A DNA stretch of 64,000 nucleotides from Coriaria nepalensis (Eukaryota > Streptophyta > Magnoliopsida > Cucurbitales > Coriariaceae): positions 2,673,501 to 2,737,500 of the forward strand of contig CP114492.1 of assembly GCA_027186245.1 (NCBI GenBank). Direction: 5' to 3'. The notes beneath the pieces were generated by a model. The model ran no database searches. It worked only from the letters and a program-made list of their open reading frames with translations, and was not told where the DNA came from. The position numbers were made by a program, and so were the translations under genes. Position 1 is the stretch's first letter. Every line of letters starts with the position of its first letter. Shown piece after piece: positions 1 to 11,067 of the stretch.

Positions 1-154
1 GAATCCAGCCTTCTAAATTTTTCCAAAACACAGAATCAGAAACTCAACTTAAAAAATCACCTACTAGACAGAAAAAAGAAAGAAAGAAAAATCTCATGAT
101 TCACCATAAACCTAACGTTACATACAAATTATAACGCAATCTCAATCAATTTAC

Positions 155-347
155 AGATTGTAGAAAGAGAAGCAGAATAGAGGCGCGAGGAGGTGGGGAG
201 AGAGAGAGAGAGTGCTTGTGCATGAGAGGTTTGCTGCATAAGGTGGAGGAGATTGGAAGTAGACTGAACAGCCTGAGAAATTTGATCACCAACCGTGGAT
301 TTGGCCGTACCTCCCCTGCTACTTCCACCTGATGCGGAGGTCGCCAT
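155..347 (-). CDS. First coding exon of a TOM2B-like gene (partial, continues off the left edge)
   Basis: The minus strand opens with a Met at 347 and reads a Ser/Gly-rich N-terminus, followed by the segment VGDQISQAVQSTSNLLHLMQ. From memory this resembles the N-terminus of plant tobamovirus multiplication protein 2B (TOM2B), a small host protein. A likely splice donor (CT|GTAAAT read on the minus strand) lies at 154-153, so I end the exon at 155; read through, the frame meets a stop at 129. The remaining exons would lie left of base 1 and cannot be seen. The tail of the exon is Ser/Leu-rich (CT-repeat DNA) and is less convincing than the first 45 residues. The family name rests on recall, not on an alignment. 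Confidence 0.5.
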
Positions 348-1344
348 ATTTCACGATCAGTAATTCTGGAAAAGAAGGAAAAGAGAAATACTATTATACA
401 GTCTAACACCGGCCCAAAATCAACAAACAAACTGCTAGAAATAATGGTAGCTATATATCAACATGGGCCAGACCCGATCTGAAGCCTAAATTCGGCCCAC
501 GTTTAGCTTCTTAAGGCCCAAGATATTATTAAACTTTGATAGTTAACAAAATTGCTTTTGTGGGGTTAGATTGAGAGGTTCTTTTGACAGGATCGTTTTA
601 TCCTTTTTGTGTATTATACTTTTAAAATAATAATAATAAATAAATAAATAGAAAAAAATAAATTTAGATAATTATATATATCAATTATTTAATAAATAAT
701 TAAGTAATTAATATAAATAGTTATTATATATTTTTTTTAATTTTATTTCTTAACTTAAAAAAAAAAAAAATTCTTCGTACAATTAAATCCGAGATTTTTT
801 AAATTCTAAAAAAAAAAAAATATTCTAATTTTGTTATCGCTTAAAAATAATTTTATGAATATTTTCTCTAAAATTTTAAGAAATTAATTTAGTGATAAAA
901 GACACGAATCTAAGTAAGATCATTTTCTAGATTTTGGATTTGAAATCAATCCACTATTGCTATCACCACAACTTCCAATGCCCTCAGACAACATCTTTGC
1001 AATTTCTACTAGCTAGTTTTGCTATCACTATATCGACTGCTGATCATTTTTTTGAGACAACTTGAAACATGTAGTGATATATAACTTAATTTCTCAAATG
1101 TCATATTTTCACGTTTTCAATATTGTTTTTACTTTTATATAGTTATCATTACTCTTATATAGTTTCATGATTAATCGTATTTATATGAATTCTACCACTT
1201 CATTCCCAATAACATGAACTCCTTTAAAGAAGTAACTGATCTTTTAATGGTTTCATTAATATATGTTTTAACTTCTTCATTAATTACTCATAACTTTACT
1301 TTCACTATTAATAAACCCATATTCAACAAGAAGAAGATCAACCA
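348..1344. other. Intergenic, AT-rich
   Basis: This interval separates the divergent TOM2B-like and ECA1-like genes, so it holds both promoters. It has poly-A/T runs near 640-820 and no long open frame. I see no recognisable element apart from the TATA box at its right end. Confidence 0.6.
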
Positions 1345-1350
1345 TATAAA
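1345..1350 (+). promoter_or_regulatory. TATA box of the ECA1-like gene
   Basis: TATAAA lies 79 bases before the ATG at 1429, with an AAACCCTA telo-box-like motif directly after it. The spacing fits a short 5' UTR beginning near 1375-1385. Inferred from motif and distance only. Confidence 0.55.
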
Positions 1351-1428
1351 AACCCTAGATTAGTAAAACATTCATACACATCTTCATAGAAAAAGAAGCT
1401 AAGAAGCTAAGCCGAATCAATCACCATC

Positions 1429-1797
1429 ATGAGGTTAATCCAAATCACCTTCTTTCTATTAATCATGGCATCATTTGGGAAAACCCTACATCTCCCTAGG
1501 GTTTCAGCTGATGATGAAAATGAGATGACAGGCATGGAATGCAGTAACATATTAAGCATGGTCGAAGGGTGCAAGAACGAGATTTCGGAATCCATTAAGA
1601 CTAACGAGATTGAGGTTGGGCGTGACTGCTGCAAAGTTATTTTGCATTTTCTTCCACCGGGTTGTTTAGATTTCATTTCTTCCGGAGGAGAGCAGTTTAA
1701 TAGTGCTATTAAGGAGTATTGTGATGGAATGGGAATTACTCCGCCTGTGTTTGAACAAGTTGACAATCTATCGACATATATGACCGACAAGGTTTAA
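1429..1797 (+). CDS. Secreted Cys-rich prolamin-like protein (ECA1 / egg-cell-secreted type)
   Basis: Single-exon gene of 122 codons. Residues 1-27 form a hydrophobic signal peptide, with a plausible cleavage after VSA27. The mature part carries six cysteines at C38, C48, C67, C68, C79 and C98, spaced C-x9-C-x18-CC-x10-C-x18-C. This is the disulfide scaffold of the plant prolamin-like family (PF05617, formerly DUF1278/DUF784), which includes ECA1 gametogenesis-related and egg-cell-secreted EC1 proteins. Members are small apoplastic proteins, several made in the egg cell or synergids and acting at gamete fusion; this is family knowledge, not shown here. Size, lack of introns and a TATA box 79 bases upstream all fit. 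I cannot place it within a subfamily, and a generic lipid-transfer-like protein is the main alternative. Confidence 0.8.
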   Translation: MRLIQITFFLLIMASFGKTLHLPRVSADDENEMTGMECSNILSMVEGCKNEISESIKTNEIEVGRDCCKVILHFLPPGCLDFISSGGEQFNSAIKEYCDGMGITPPVFEQVDNLSTYMTDKV

Positions 1798-3357
1798 TTT
1801 TCTAAATATGATGTCAATTTGTAGTTTTTTTTTTTTTGGTTTTCAAGAAATGAAATATTTGCTCTTAATTAGATCATGATCAAATTGGCTTGATCGATGT
1901 GTATGACTTATGTCTATAATAAATAAGAAAAAGCAGTGAACAGTAAATATGAACATAATATAGTAAATAGTGATGTTATAAAATTAGAAATATAATGTAT
2001 AAGCAGTAAAAACAATTAATATAATAGTAACAATTAACAGTAATATAAATAATAGAAATACAAACTATAAATAACAAAGCAGGAAAGAGAACATAAAATT
2101 TAAACAATAAATAGAAATGTTATATGTAAATAGTCAGCATAATAACAATTAAAATGATTAGAGACGTAAGAAACTGAGAATTAAACTGAGACCTGTTATG
2201 TAATAGTTTTCTTAAAATAGATTCGTTCTCTCAAGTCGGTGTAAAACGTTGAACGACGTCTATCTCACATGATACAACGGAGACGAACAATAACAGCAGA
2301 AGGATAATGAGAATTAATCTGAAAATTCTATTCATACATATTTATTTTTCTCATTTCTTTCTATTCAGACATATTTTTGTAAGTTACCTTCATTTAAAAT
2401 CATTTTTTAAGAAAATTCAGCATTATAACGATTAAGAATATCATTTTACCTTAATATTATAATCAAAACAATATTTAAATATATCATAAATTCATAATCC
2501 ATCAACTCAAAATCATCCAAATGAGCATAAAGCAGGTCAAATAATTTTTGGTACTAAACATAGAAAATAATCCACTTACACATATCAATTTGTAAATTAT
2601 TTTGCTTAAACAAGAGTTCTTAAGTTTATACAAACATGATAAATACTAAGATATAAATTGGAGTTGGGGTTAGAGTTAAAATTATAATTAAAAATAAAAA
2701 ATCGATATTTTGGTCGGTGCACAGAAACCGACCGAAATACCAACAACCGATTTAATCAAAATCTTTTCGATCGGTGCACCAAGTGAAATAGAAATTTAAC
2801 CGAATAAGTTGATTGAAAATTATCGGTTTCGGTTGATTGTAGTCGGTACAGTTTTTTTCGCTCACGCCTACTGGGATCAAGTAAAGCTGTCACATAATCA
2901 ATGACGTCATCTTCAACCTCATCGTCGAACATGTCAATATTGGCCGTATATGGAGCACATTCTTTCCTCCTTGACAGGCGTAAGATTCCATGCAATCTAG
3001 CATATATCATTAAAAGAAATTTACATAAGTCAGTTAATTAAATAATTATAATATAAATAATTATAATATAAATAATTATTGATCACAATAAAAACTAACC
3101 TCTCAGTTACTCAAAATTTTAAGGATTTTCTTGAGCATTGATTTACTAGAATACATGACTCAATTTAAGATCTATGGTTAATGGGTTTTTTCTAAACGCT
3201 CCCCAAAAGTCTCTCCAATACTTGAAATTGCTTCAAACACCCATATCTACAATAATTTTTTTTTTAAAATTATTAAGAATTATTAAGTAATAAAAACTAA
3301 CTATGAATCAATATTAAGACTAATTACCTGGAAGGCGAGAGGAAAACAGAGTAAGTC
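1798..3357. other. Intergenic with repeat copy and low-complexity DNA
   Basis: After the ECA1-like gene come a dispersed repeat (listed separately), AT-rich DNA, and at about 2700-2880 a patch with short inverted motifs of the type TCGGT/ACCGA. A weak minus-strand open frame at 2756-3010 has an acidic stretch (FDDEVEDDVIDYV). It may be the distal part of the DUF1985 relic that follows, but I cannot support that. Confidence 0.5.
1935..2310 (+). repeat. Dispersed repeat R1, copy 1
   Basis: About 375 bp shares its order of motifs with 37505-37850 in the same orientation. Shared pieces include AATATAGTAAATAG, GATTAGAGA.GTAAGAAACT, a TTTTCTTAAAA/TTTCCTTAAAA core followed by CAGATTCG or TAGATTCG, and GAACGACGTCTAT. 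No coding capacity is visible. It may be part of an LTR or of a non-autonomous element; termini were not resolved. Confidence 0.6.
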
Positions 3358-4020
3358 TCACTTAACAACCGTTTTTTCTCTATTTGCAGCTCTTACGGAC
3401 TTCTCCACAAGGTCATCCCTCTTAATACTTTGTATAGTTCTCTGATGAACTATTTTATCCCAAAAATAATTATTGAAGAACTTCATATCCGAGACTATAT
3501 ATAAATATTGACGTGATATTTTATGCGACTCCCTTAAACCTAAGAGTGCAACCACCAAAAAATAAAAAAGCCCTAACTTCATATGTAGATTATCCATATT
3601 TATCGTTTCATCAGCATTTCAATCATGTCGTTTCTTAGTTATACTCTCTAGATTATCAAAAATCTCTATAAGGTAACCACATGTAATATTATCATTTCCT
3701 TTGAACTAGTAATTTAAGAATTCAATATTTTTTTTTATTTCGACTGGTAAAGAGGCCGATATCTTATGACATCTCAATCTAGTAATAAAAGCGAACTCTT
3801 TCATTGAGTAACAAAGAGGTTTCCATTTATAATATATCATGCCTTATACATTTTTTTAATGGAGTTCGACGGACAATAAAAAAAATTAACTGTTTGAGCG
3901 AATAACGTAAACCTCTCATAAACTTTCAAGAAATGTCTGAAGTATGATTTACTAAATATTATAACTCTATGTAATTAAAATTTCTCTTAATCATACCAAA
4001 AACATAGTACAACTTCGAAT
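3358..4020 (-). pseudogene. DUF1985 domain relic of a plant transposon ORF
   Basis: Read on the minus strand from about 4000 down, the pieces appear in the right order but in shifting frames. First comes SYFRHFLKVYERFTLFAQTV, then MKEFAFITRLRCHKISASLP, then SDMKFFNNYFWDKIVH followed by a TIQSIKR segment. These match, from memory, the conserved stretches of DUF1985, a domain found N-terminal to Ulp1-type proteases in many plant transposon proteins: an FGHFLDL-like start, an EFALITGLKCG-like core and an LEEFNxYPWGR-like end. At least two frameshifts and several stops break it. No Ulp1 catalytic region is recognisable downstream. A fossil with no product. Confidence 0.6.
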
Positions 4021-5237
4021 GAACGGTAATTGATGATAAAAAATAATCCTCAGATTTAAGTACGCGAAAATGTCTAACCGATAGATCACCCTGAAAATAA
4101 TAAATAAAAAAATAATTTCATTTTTATATTTATACAAATTTGCAATTAGAATTTCAGATTTCAGATTTCGATTTGAGTTGCAATCATAATTTCACATTTC
4201 AGATTCAGGCCGAAAATGTGAGATGTCGGTCTGAGATGCACTCAGACCAAGATGTGATGCTGGTCTGTGCATGTCAGACTACCTACACCCATAGATCAAG
4301 CTCAAACTTAACCTTAAACTCCAAACATATAATAATTTCTTTAAATTCAAAATATATCGTCTGATTTTCATATTCTTTGGACTAATTATTTTCCATACTA
4401 CAGAGTGAGTGAGTGAGAAAAGAGAATGAAAGCGCTTGTGCCGAGTGTGAAGAGCAAGAGAGCATAAGAAGATTTCGATTTTGGAAAGTTTGGGAGGGGA
4501 GGGGGGGGGGGGGTTAAGGTGAAATGAAAAGAAAAGGAAGGTATCGGATAGAAATGAAAGAGAGAGTAAGTTATCCGAATGAGAGGTATCAGGCTAAGAA
4601 GGAGGAAGGAGAAAATGAGTTTTAAGAGTGTTAATTGGTAATTTTAAATTTTTTAAATTTTTTAATATTTCTTTTTTCTATCTTTTAAAAAAAGTTTGAC
4701 ATATCAGCAATCGAATTCTATATACATATATATATATATATATATAAGAGTATCTCCTCAGGAGATTAAAAGCCGGTAAAATGTTTACTGGTCACTAAAG
4801 AATTCCAACTATTTGTAACTAAATCCTTTTTTTTTTTAATCACGAAGCTTCCAATGACCCTTGCGATATATTTGTAAATGTTTTAAATATTCCACTTTTT
4901 TTTTTTTTTAAGCGGAAAGAACACAATTACTCGAAACTCTGTTTCTACCATATTTGCCTCGAAGAAAATCTCAGGCACCGAGTCCGTCCGTCAGTTTTCC
5001 AGTCAGACTGTCACAAACTCGGAACTCAAAAGAGTGGCCCGGCCTCACTCTTGTTTCTAACGATTTTCCTTCTCATCCTCGCATTTCTTCTCTCTCCTCC
5101 CTTTCTCTCGTAAATAACCACCAACGCGCTCCCTCTCTCTCTCTCTCTGTACCTTGTCTTTGCTTCCAAAATCTCCGCCACTTTCACCTCCTCTTTCTTC
5201 TTCTTATTCTTCTTCTCAAGGGAGGCTGCTCTCCTTA
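4021..5237. other. Intergenic upstream of PKP2, with a G-rich tract and CT-rich leader
   Basis: It contains a G-run at 4492-4513, a GA-rich zone at 4400-4610, a (TA)n tract near 4725-4745, and a CT-rich segment at 5080-5220 that is probably promoter and 5' UTR of the pyruvate kinase gene. A reading frame enters from 4954 in the leader but is not that of the PKP2 start. Confidence 0.5.
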
Positions 5238-8200
5238 ATGGCGTCCATGAACCTTTCAACTAGAATGCCCTTGCTGAAATCGAATCCCTCAAAGGTCTCT
5301 GTTCGCCTCGCCTCTTCTAGAAATCTCTGCGACGATTTTCACTGTCAATCAATGCTCAGAAGAAGGAAATGTGTGCAGAGAAGGCAGACGATTGCTGTTA
5401 GATCCATGAGGATCACCGAAGATAGCCAGAAGGACCAGCTCGCTACTCAGAACGGTCCTCTTGGCTCTGTGAGTTTTTTTTTCTTCTCTGATTTCTTTAG
5501 TTTTGCTCTTTAATCTCGGCTTATATAGTTGTTTCTGAGGCTCTTTAGCTCTTTTACTTGGTTGTTCAGAAGGTTTGAAGAATATGGAATGAATTTCATA
5601 TTTTGAATGACTGTGTGCAGAAAGTTAATGACTGTTTTCTAGTTGGTTCAGCTCTTGAAACTTCAGTTTGGATCAAGAATCCAGTTTGAACTTGCAAAAC
5701 CCAAGTTTGTTGCTCATCCAAACACAAAATACAGTTTTGACTTGCAATCTAACTAAAATACAGTTTTTATGAACTACAATTTACCTCAAGTTCAGTTTTA
5801 TGACCAACGAGTATGTGATTCATGATTCACTGCTTTGGCTTTTTCAACCCCCTCCCTGTTTCTTTTGATGACTATAATTTTGATTAGTAGCTGGGAAGAT
5901 CTAAGAAATTGTATAATTGCAAAAAAAATATTTTGTAATTCAGGATACTGACTTCAGCTCAGTTGGGTTAAAATGAAAAGTGAAAGTTTTTAGTCTATTC
6001 TTTCTTGCTTTCTTAGATTGCGAACTATATTTAGGAACATGAGGCTTATCATATGTTGTAATTCTCAATTGATGGGTTTTTGTCTTAATGTTGATATGTG
6101 AAATGGTATGTTTGCTATGGCTATCTGAACTTCCTGCATACTTGAGTATCGAGTTCATTGAAAATCTATGTTCTTTACTGGATTACATAAGTTTTGGATA
6201 TAATTTTAAGTTTTTTAAATAATAATCAGGTTCTTATATCACAGAAAAGGTTTTAACACTTGGTTTATTATTCTTGTTGTTCCTAGAAGGCTCACAATCA
6301 ATATAAAGCTTGAACTATTCATTTTCCTCAGGATCAGCTGAACTCTCCTACTGGGCTTCAGTTTTCTGAGTATGCTCGGAACCAGCAAAGGATAACTTCA
6401 AACACTCAAAGAAAAACTAAGATAGTTTGCACCATTGGTCCTTCAACAAGCAGTCGTGAAATGATTTGGAAGTTGGCTGAAACTGGAATGAATGTGGCAC
6501 GCTTAAATATGTCTCATGGTGATCATGCTTCCCACCAGAAAACCATTGATCTGGTTAAGGAATATAATGCTCAATTTGAAGAGAAGGTTATTGCTGTAAT
6601 GCTCGACACCAAGGTATGATAAGCATACTCAGATAGGTTGATGCAATAATATGACTGACCTTTCTGGATGAACTGAAATCAAGCTTGATGCGAAGTTCAA
6701 TTCTTTTTCTTTTATCTATTTCTCTATATTTTTGGTCAACAAACTCCGATAGGTTGGGGAAAGCCCAACCACCCACCCACCTGAATCACTTTCACTCCCA
6801 ATCAACCTATATGCAAACACATAATACTTGCTTTTATATTTCCCTACTTACTTTTGTCTGATACTAATGGAGATTTGTTGTGGAAACATATGGTTGAAAT
6901 CCTGCTTTAAGAGCTTAGTGACTCCATTTACTGGTCTAATGGAGGGGCATCACCCTCTGCCATGATAAATATGGGATCTTCATGCAACCAAATTCATTCT
7001 TTATTATGTCGTGTAGGGTCCCGAGGTTAGAAGTGGAGATGTGCCTCAACCAATCCTACTCAAGGAGGGGCAAGAATTTAACTTCACCATTGAAAGTGGA
7101 ATCAGCTCAGAAGACACTGTTAGTGTAAACTATGATGACTTTGTGAATGATGTAGAGCCTGGGGACATTTTACTTGTTGATGGTGAGCAGATATTTCCTT
7201 GGTGGAAATTTTCCTCACACAGAAAACAAAACAGCATTACAGTTGTTGTCCCACTTATTTTCCAATTTGGTATCGTAGACCTTTAACAATGAGGGAAGCT
7301 TTTTTAATCCAACAAGAGGTGAAAAAGTGATTTTTTTATTCACGTTATGCTAAATTATCTGGACTCATTTTCATATTCAAACCGTGAGTAGTGAGGGAGA
7401 GTGTAAAAAGAAACTGTTGTTTGAAACATATGACCTTGCAAATTAGTTATTTCTGTAGTCAGAAAGTTTATCAGAGAAGGCTTCTTTTATCTCCTTTTCG
7501 CCGAATATAGGATTTGCAGATATTTTCTTCAAATCTTTTAATTTGGACAGAGGTGTAAAATTAAGTTTTCATATTGGATCTCGACACTTAAGTGGGTTAT
7601 AACTTATATTGTGCCTTGTACTAGGTGGAATGATGTCTTTAGCTGTTAAGTCAAAGACAAAGACTATGGTTAAATGTGAAGTAGTTGATGGTGGCGAACT
7701 AAAATCAAGGCGTCATTTGAATGTCCGTGGAAAAAGTGCAACTCTGCCTTCAATAACAGGTATATAAATTTGAAGTGTTGGTATGAAATTGTCTCTTTTT
7801 TGTACTTATAAGGTCATCACTTTAATCTTTGCACATATTCTCCTATCTACAGACAAGGACTGGGATGATATAAAGTTTGGAGTGGATAACCAAGTTGATT
7901 TTTATGCCGTCTCCTTTGTAAAAGATGCTAGAGTAGTTCATGAGCTGAAAGACTATCTGAAAGGTACATCTTTTTATTTGGTAATCAATCAGATTCTATT
8001 TTCTTGTTTCAACTTACTTGCGCCGTTTTCCTTTTTTGTGATTGATCTTCTAATTGCAAATATCTTTTGTAGGTTGTAATGCAGATATTTATGTGATTGT
8101 AAAGATTGAAAGTGCGGACTCTATACCAAATCTTCATTCAATACTTTCAGCAGCTGATGGGGTTAGTTTCTAAGTTTCTTGTTCTCTAAATAATTCTAAT

Positions 8201-10418
8201 TTCATGTAGTTTATATGTTGCACGAGAATGTAAGAAGGGATTATTGTCTGATAAATCTCATTGGTAATTTATTTAATCTACATGACATTTGTCTCCAGCA
8301 AGTGAGAAAGTAAAGAAACTCAATATGCTATTACATGTTACTGCTGTATCGTTTACATGTCACTGCTGAAGTTACATATGCTGCCTGTCTCTATTAGAAT
8401 AATGGTTTACATGTCACTGCTGTATCCTTTTGTGGTACTGCTGTTTGGCGTTGTGGTGATTTGGGCTAAAAGATCACTTCTTTATTAGGCACCAACTAAG
8501 ATGAAAATAATTAATCTCCCTTACGCTGAACATGGGCTTCCGTGTTCAATGGATGCCTGATTACTAAAATTATTTGCTGTATTGTGTTAAACTTGACTAT
8601 AACTAGCTTTTATGATTCACCTAGGCCATGGTTGCTCGAGGAGACCTTGGAGCTGAGCTGCCAATTGAGGATGTTCCTTTATTACAGGTAAAAATTGATA
8701 TATACTAAAATCTATCATATCTTTCCCACCTTATACCCTCTCAAAATACCATGTGGTGTAGAAATTTAAGTAAACTTCAGAAATTTATTTCAATTACACA
8801 GCTGTATTGATCTCTCAGCTTCTTACATTATGGCATATAATCTAATCTAATCATAATAGCTGTGTAGTACATATCCTGCACATAATAAACCTTATGAATA
8901 TATCTTACACGCTACCTTAGTTAGATAAATAGTCTAAGACTTCTAACTTTCTCTGTGGGAAGTTGATAATGTGCAATTTTATTGTGCAACATGACTTCAT
9001 ACTTCTTATTTTTTGACAGGAGGACATCATTAGAAGGTGTCGTTCTATGAAGAAACCAGTTATTGTAGCAACAAACATGCTGGAAAGCATGATTGATCAT
9101 CCCACCCCAACAAGGGCTGAGGTATCTGACATTGCGATTGCAGTTAGAGAAGGTGCTGATGCAGTTATGCTCTCTGGAGAAACTGCCCATGGAAAGTAAG
9201 TGTACTGGTAATTACCTCACTTCGGGTTTGAAATCCACTTTGAATCCAGAAAAATTCACTGTCTCAAATGCAAAAGCAAATCCATTTTGTCTTCCGATCC
9301 AAGCAAAAAACAGTTTATCCAACCTCCAGGACTCTATTTGTAACTCTAACCTGAATGAACGCTACGTTTAGATTGTTCTTTGGACTCCTTAAATTTTTTA
9401 TTTAAGTAAATAAAATAAAAATTTATCTTAGTTTTGGTGTTTAATTTCCAAGTTTTTTGGCTCTTTGATACTTCAAACCCCCACACAATCTTTTGTTGAA
9501 CTTTGACAGATTATAAAGATGTTCTTATACTTTTTCGGTGTTGTATGTTATTATTCTAAATTCTCTTCTAGATCATTTCCCTTCGTCACAAATATATTCA
9601 GAAGTAGATCATTAATCACTGCCATTATGATAATTATGACGTTAGGTTTCCTCTGAAAGCTGTTAAAGTAATGCATACTGTGGCACTAAGGACTGAGTCA
9701 AGCCTACCAATCAGTATTAATCCTCCTAATGAGTTAAGCACCTACAAGGTTTGCGTTGTTACGATTCCAATTCATTACCTTCATTTCGATTCATCATTTC
9801 CTCTACGAATCCATTCAAAATCTGATTCTATTGTGACATCCTTGACAGAGTCACATGGGAGAAATGTTTGCCTATCATTCCACGACTATGGCCAACACTC
9901 TTGATACTCCAATCATTGTTTTCACGAGAACAGGTTCCATGGCTGTACTTCTAAGCCATTATAGGCCTTCCTCAACTATCTTTGCCTTCACAAATGAGTA
10001 AGTTCTAGATCAGCATACCCTAGAATACTCCTTTCAGGTCATTTTTTTCTTGATATACTTACAAGGCAAATGGATATATAATTCTGAACTGTGTAATTCA
10101 TTGCTGCAGAGAAAGGATTAAGCAGAGGTTGGTACTTTATAACGGAGTCATGCCAATATACATGAAGTTTTCAACTGATGCAGAAGAGACTTTCTCCAGA
10201 GCAGTCAAGCTACTATTGGTTAGTTCTTTTCTCCCAAGTTTCTTTCATCTCTTTCTTGTTTTTCCTGGAAAACGCTCAAGAAAATGTTTACATTCATTTT
10301 ACAGGAGAAGGGTTTCTTGAAGGAGGGACAGTATGTTACTCTTGTCCAAAGTGGAGCTCAACCAATCTGGCGTTTGGATTCTACTCATCACATCCAAGTC
10401 CGTAACGTTCTCGGTTAG
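5238..10418 (+). CDS. PKP2: Plastidial pyruvate kinase, beta-type subunit (12 coding exons)
   Basis: Converts phosphoenolpyruvate plus ADP to pyruvate plus ATP in plastids, feeding acetyl-CoA and fatty-acid synthesis (family knowledge). Coding exons: 5238-5468, 6332-6613, 7017-7182, 7625-7759, 7853-7963, 8073-8161, 8625-8687, 9020-9195, 9646-9748, 9849-9997, 10110-10218, 10305-10418. All borders are GT/AG and phases join without a stop, giving 575 aa, close to the roughly 579 aa of Arabidopsis PKp2. Residues 1-70 are Ser/Arg-rich, as in a plastid transit peptide. The catalytic barrel shows ARLNMSHGD at 133-141, the VKIES box with K319 and E321, and the Mg ligand D345 in ARGDLG. The NMLESM and [10 protein letters not shown] boxes follow, and the protein ends QVRNVLG. 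I chose the Met at 5238 over the upstream frame because it begins the transit peptide. It converges with NPF7.3. PKp3 is the alternative paralogue. Confidence 0.93.
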
Positions 10419-11067
10419 TTTCTACTCATCCTAGAAAGTTAATAGGCATTTGTTTTCCAATAGAGGTGGCTTTTTAATTCAAATTACTATGCAGCCATCT
10501 TTAAGTATTCTGTTCCAAGAATGAGTTGGTTCTTTTTATACTCTGTTTAGACAGCTTTTGTTATTTGAGAGAATGAAAAATAAAGAGGAAGGAAAAAGGG
10601 GGTGGGGTAATTTTATTGATATCCAGGAATACTATTTCACAATTCATACATACATTTTATTTTTTGTTTTTTGTGGCTGAAAAGTAAATCGAGAACTCAG
10701 TTACTGAAGAATTGAGTCCTTACAGAAAAGAACCAGTTAATTCCATGTTCAATTTGAACCCGAAAAAGGTAGAATGAAGTGGGAAAGAGCTTCATCAAAT
10801 CACAAGTTCCCAATTACCACTTCAAACGTAGCTTCTATTCTTCACTCCTTGCTCTTAGAATTAGCATGCCAAGAAAATCCTTTCAACTTGGAAGAGTCAG
10901 AAAAATGGGTTTGAAATAGTGTTAGAGCCGAACAGAGATTATGAGCCTTTACTATAAAACCCATTTACTTCATTTCTATTATTTTACTATATAGACCTTA
11001 ATTTCATCCTCCTGAGGGGTAATCCTCTGAACTACATGGGCCCCACCCCATACTGATCTTGTCGAAA
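10419..11067. other. Convergent 3' regions of PKP2 and NPF7.3
   Basis: Tail-to-tail spacer of about 650 bp that must hold both 3' UTRs and polyadenylation sites. No other open frame or element is seen. Confidence 0.6.

Noticed and set aside
2756..3010. 84-codon minus-strand frame with an acidic motif
   Set aside because: Might be the distal part of the DUF1985 relic, but I found no block that fixes it, so it is not listed as a gene.
4954..5513. Longer reading frames over the PKP2 leader, offering earlier starts
   Set aside because: They are out of frame with, or precede, the transit peptide; the Met at 5238 gives the expected length and N-terminus.
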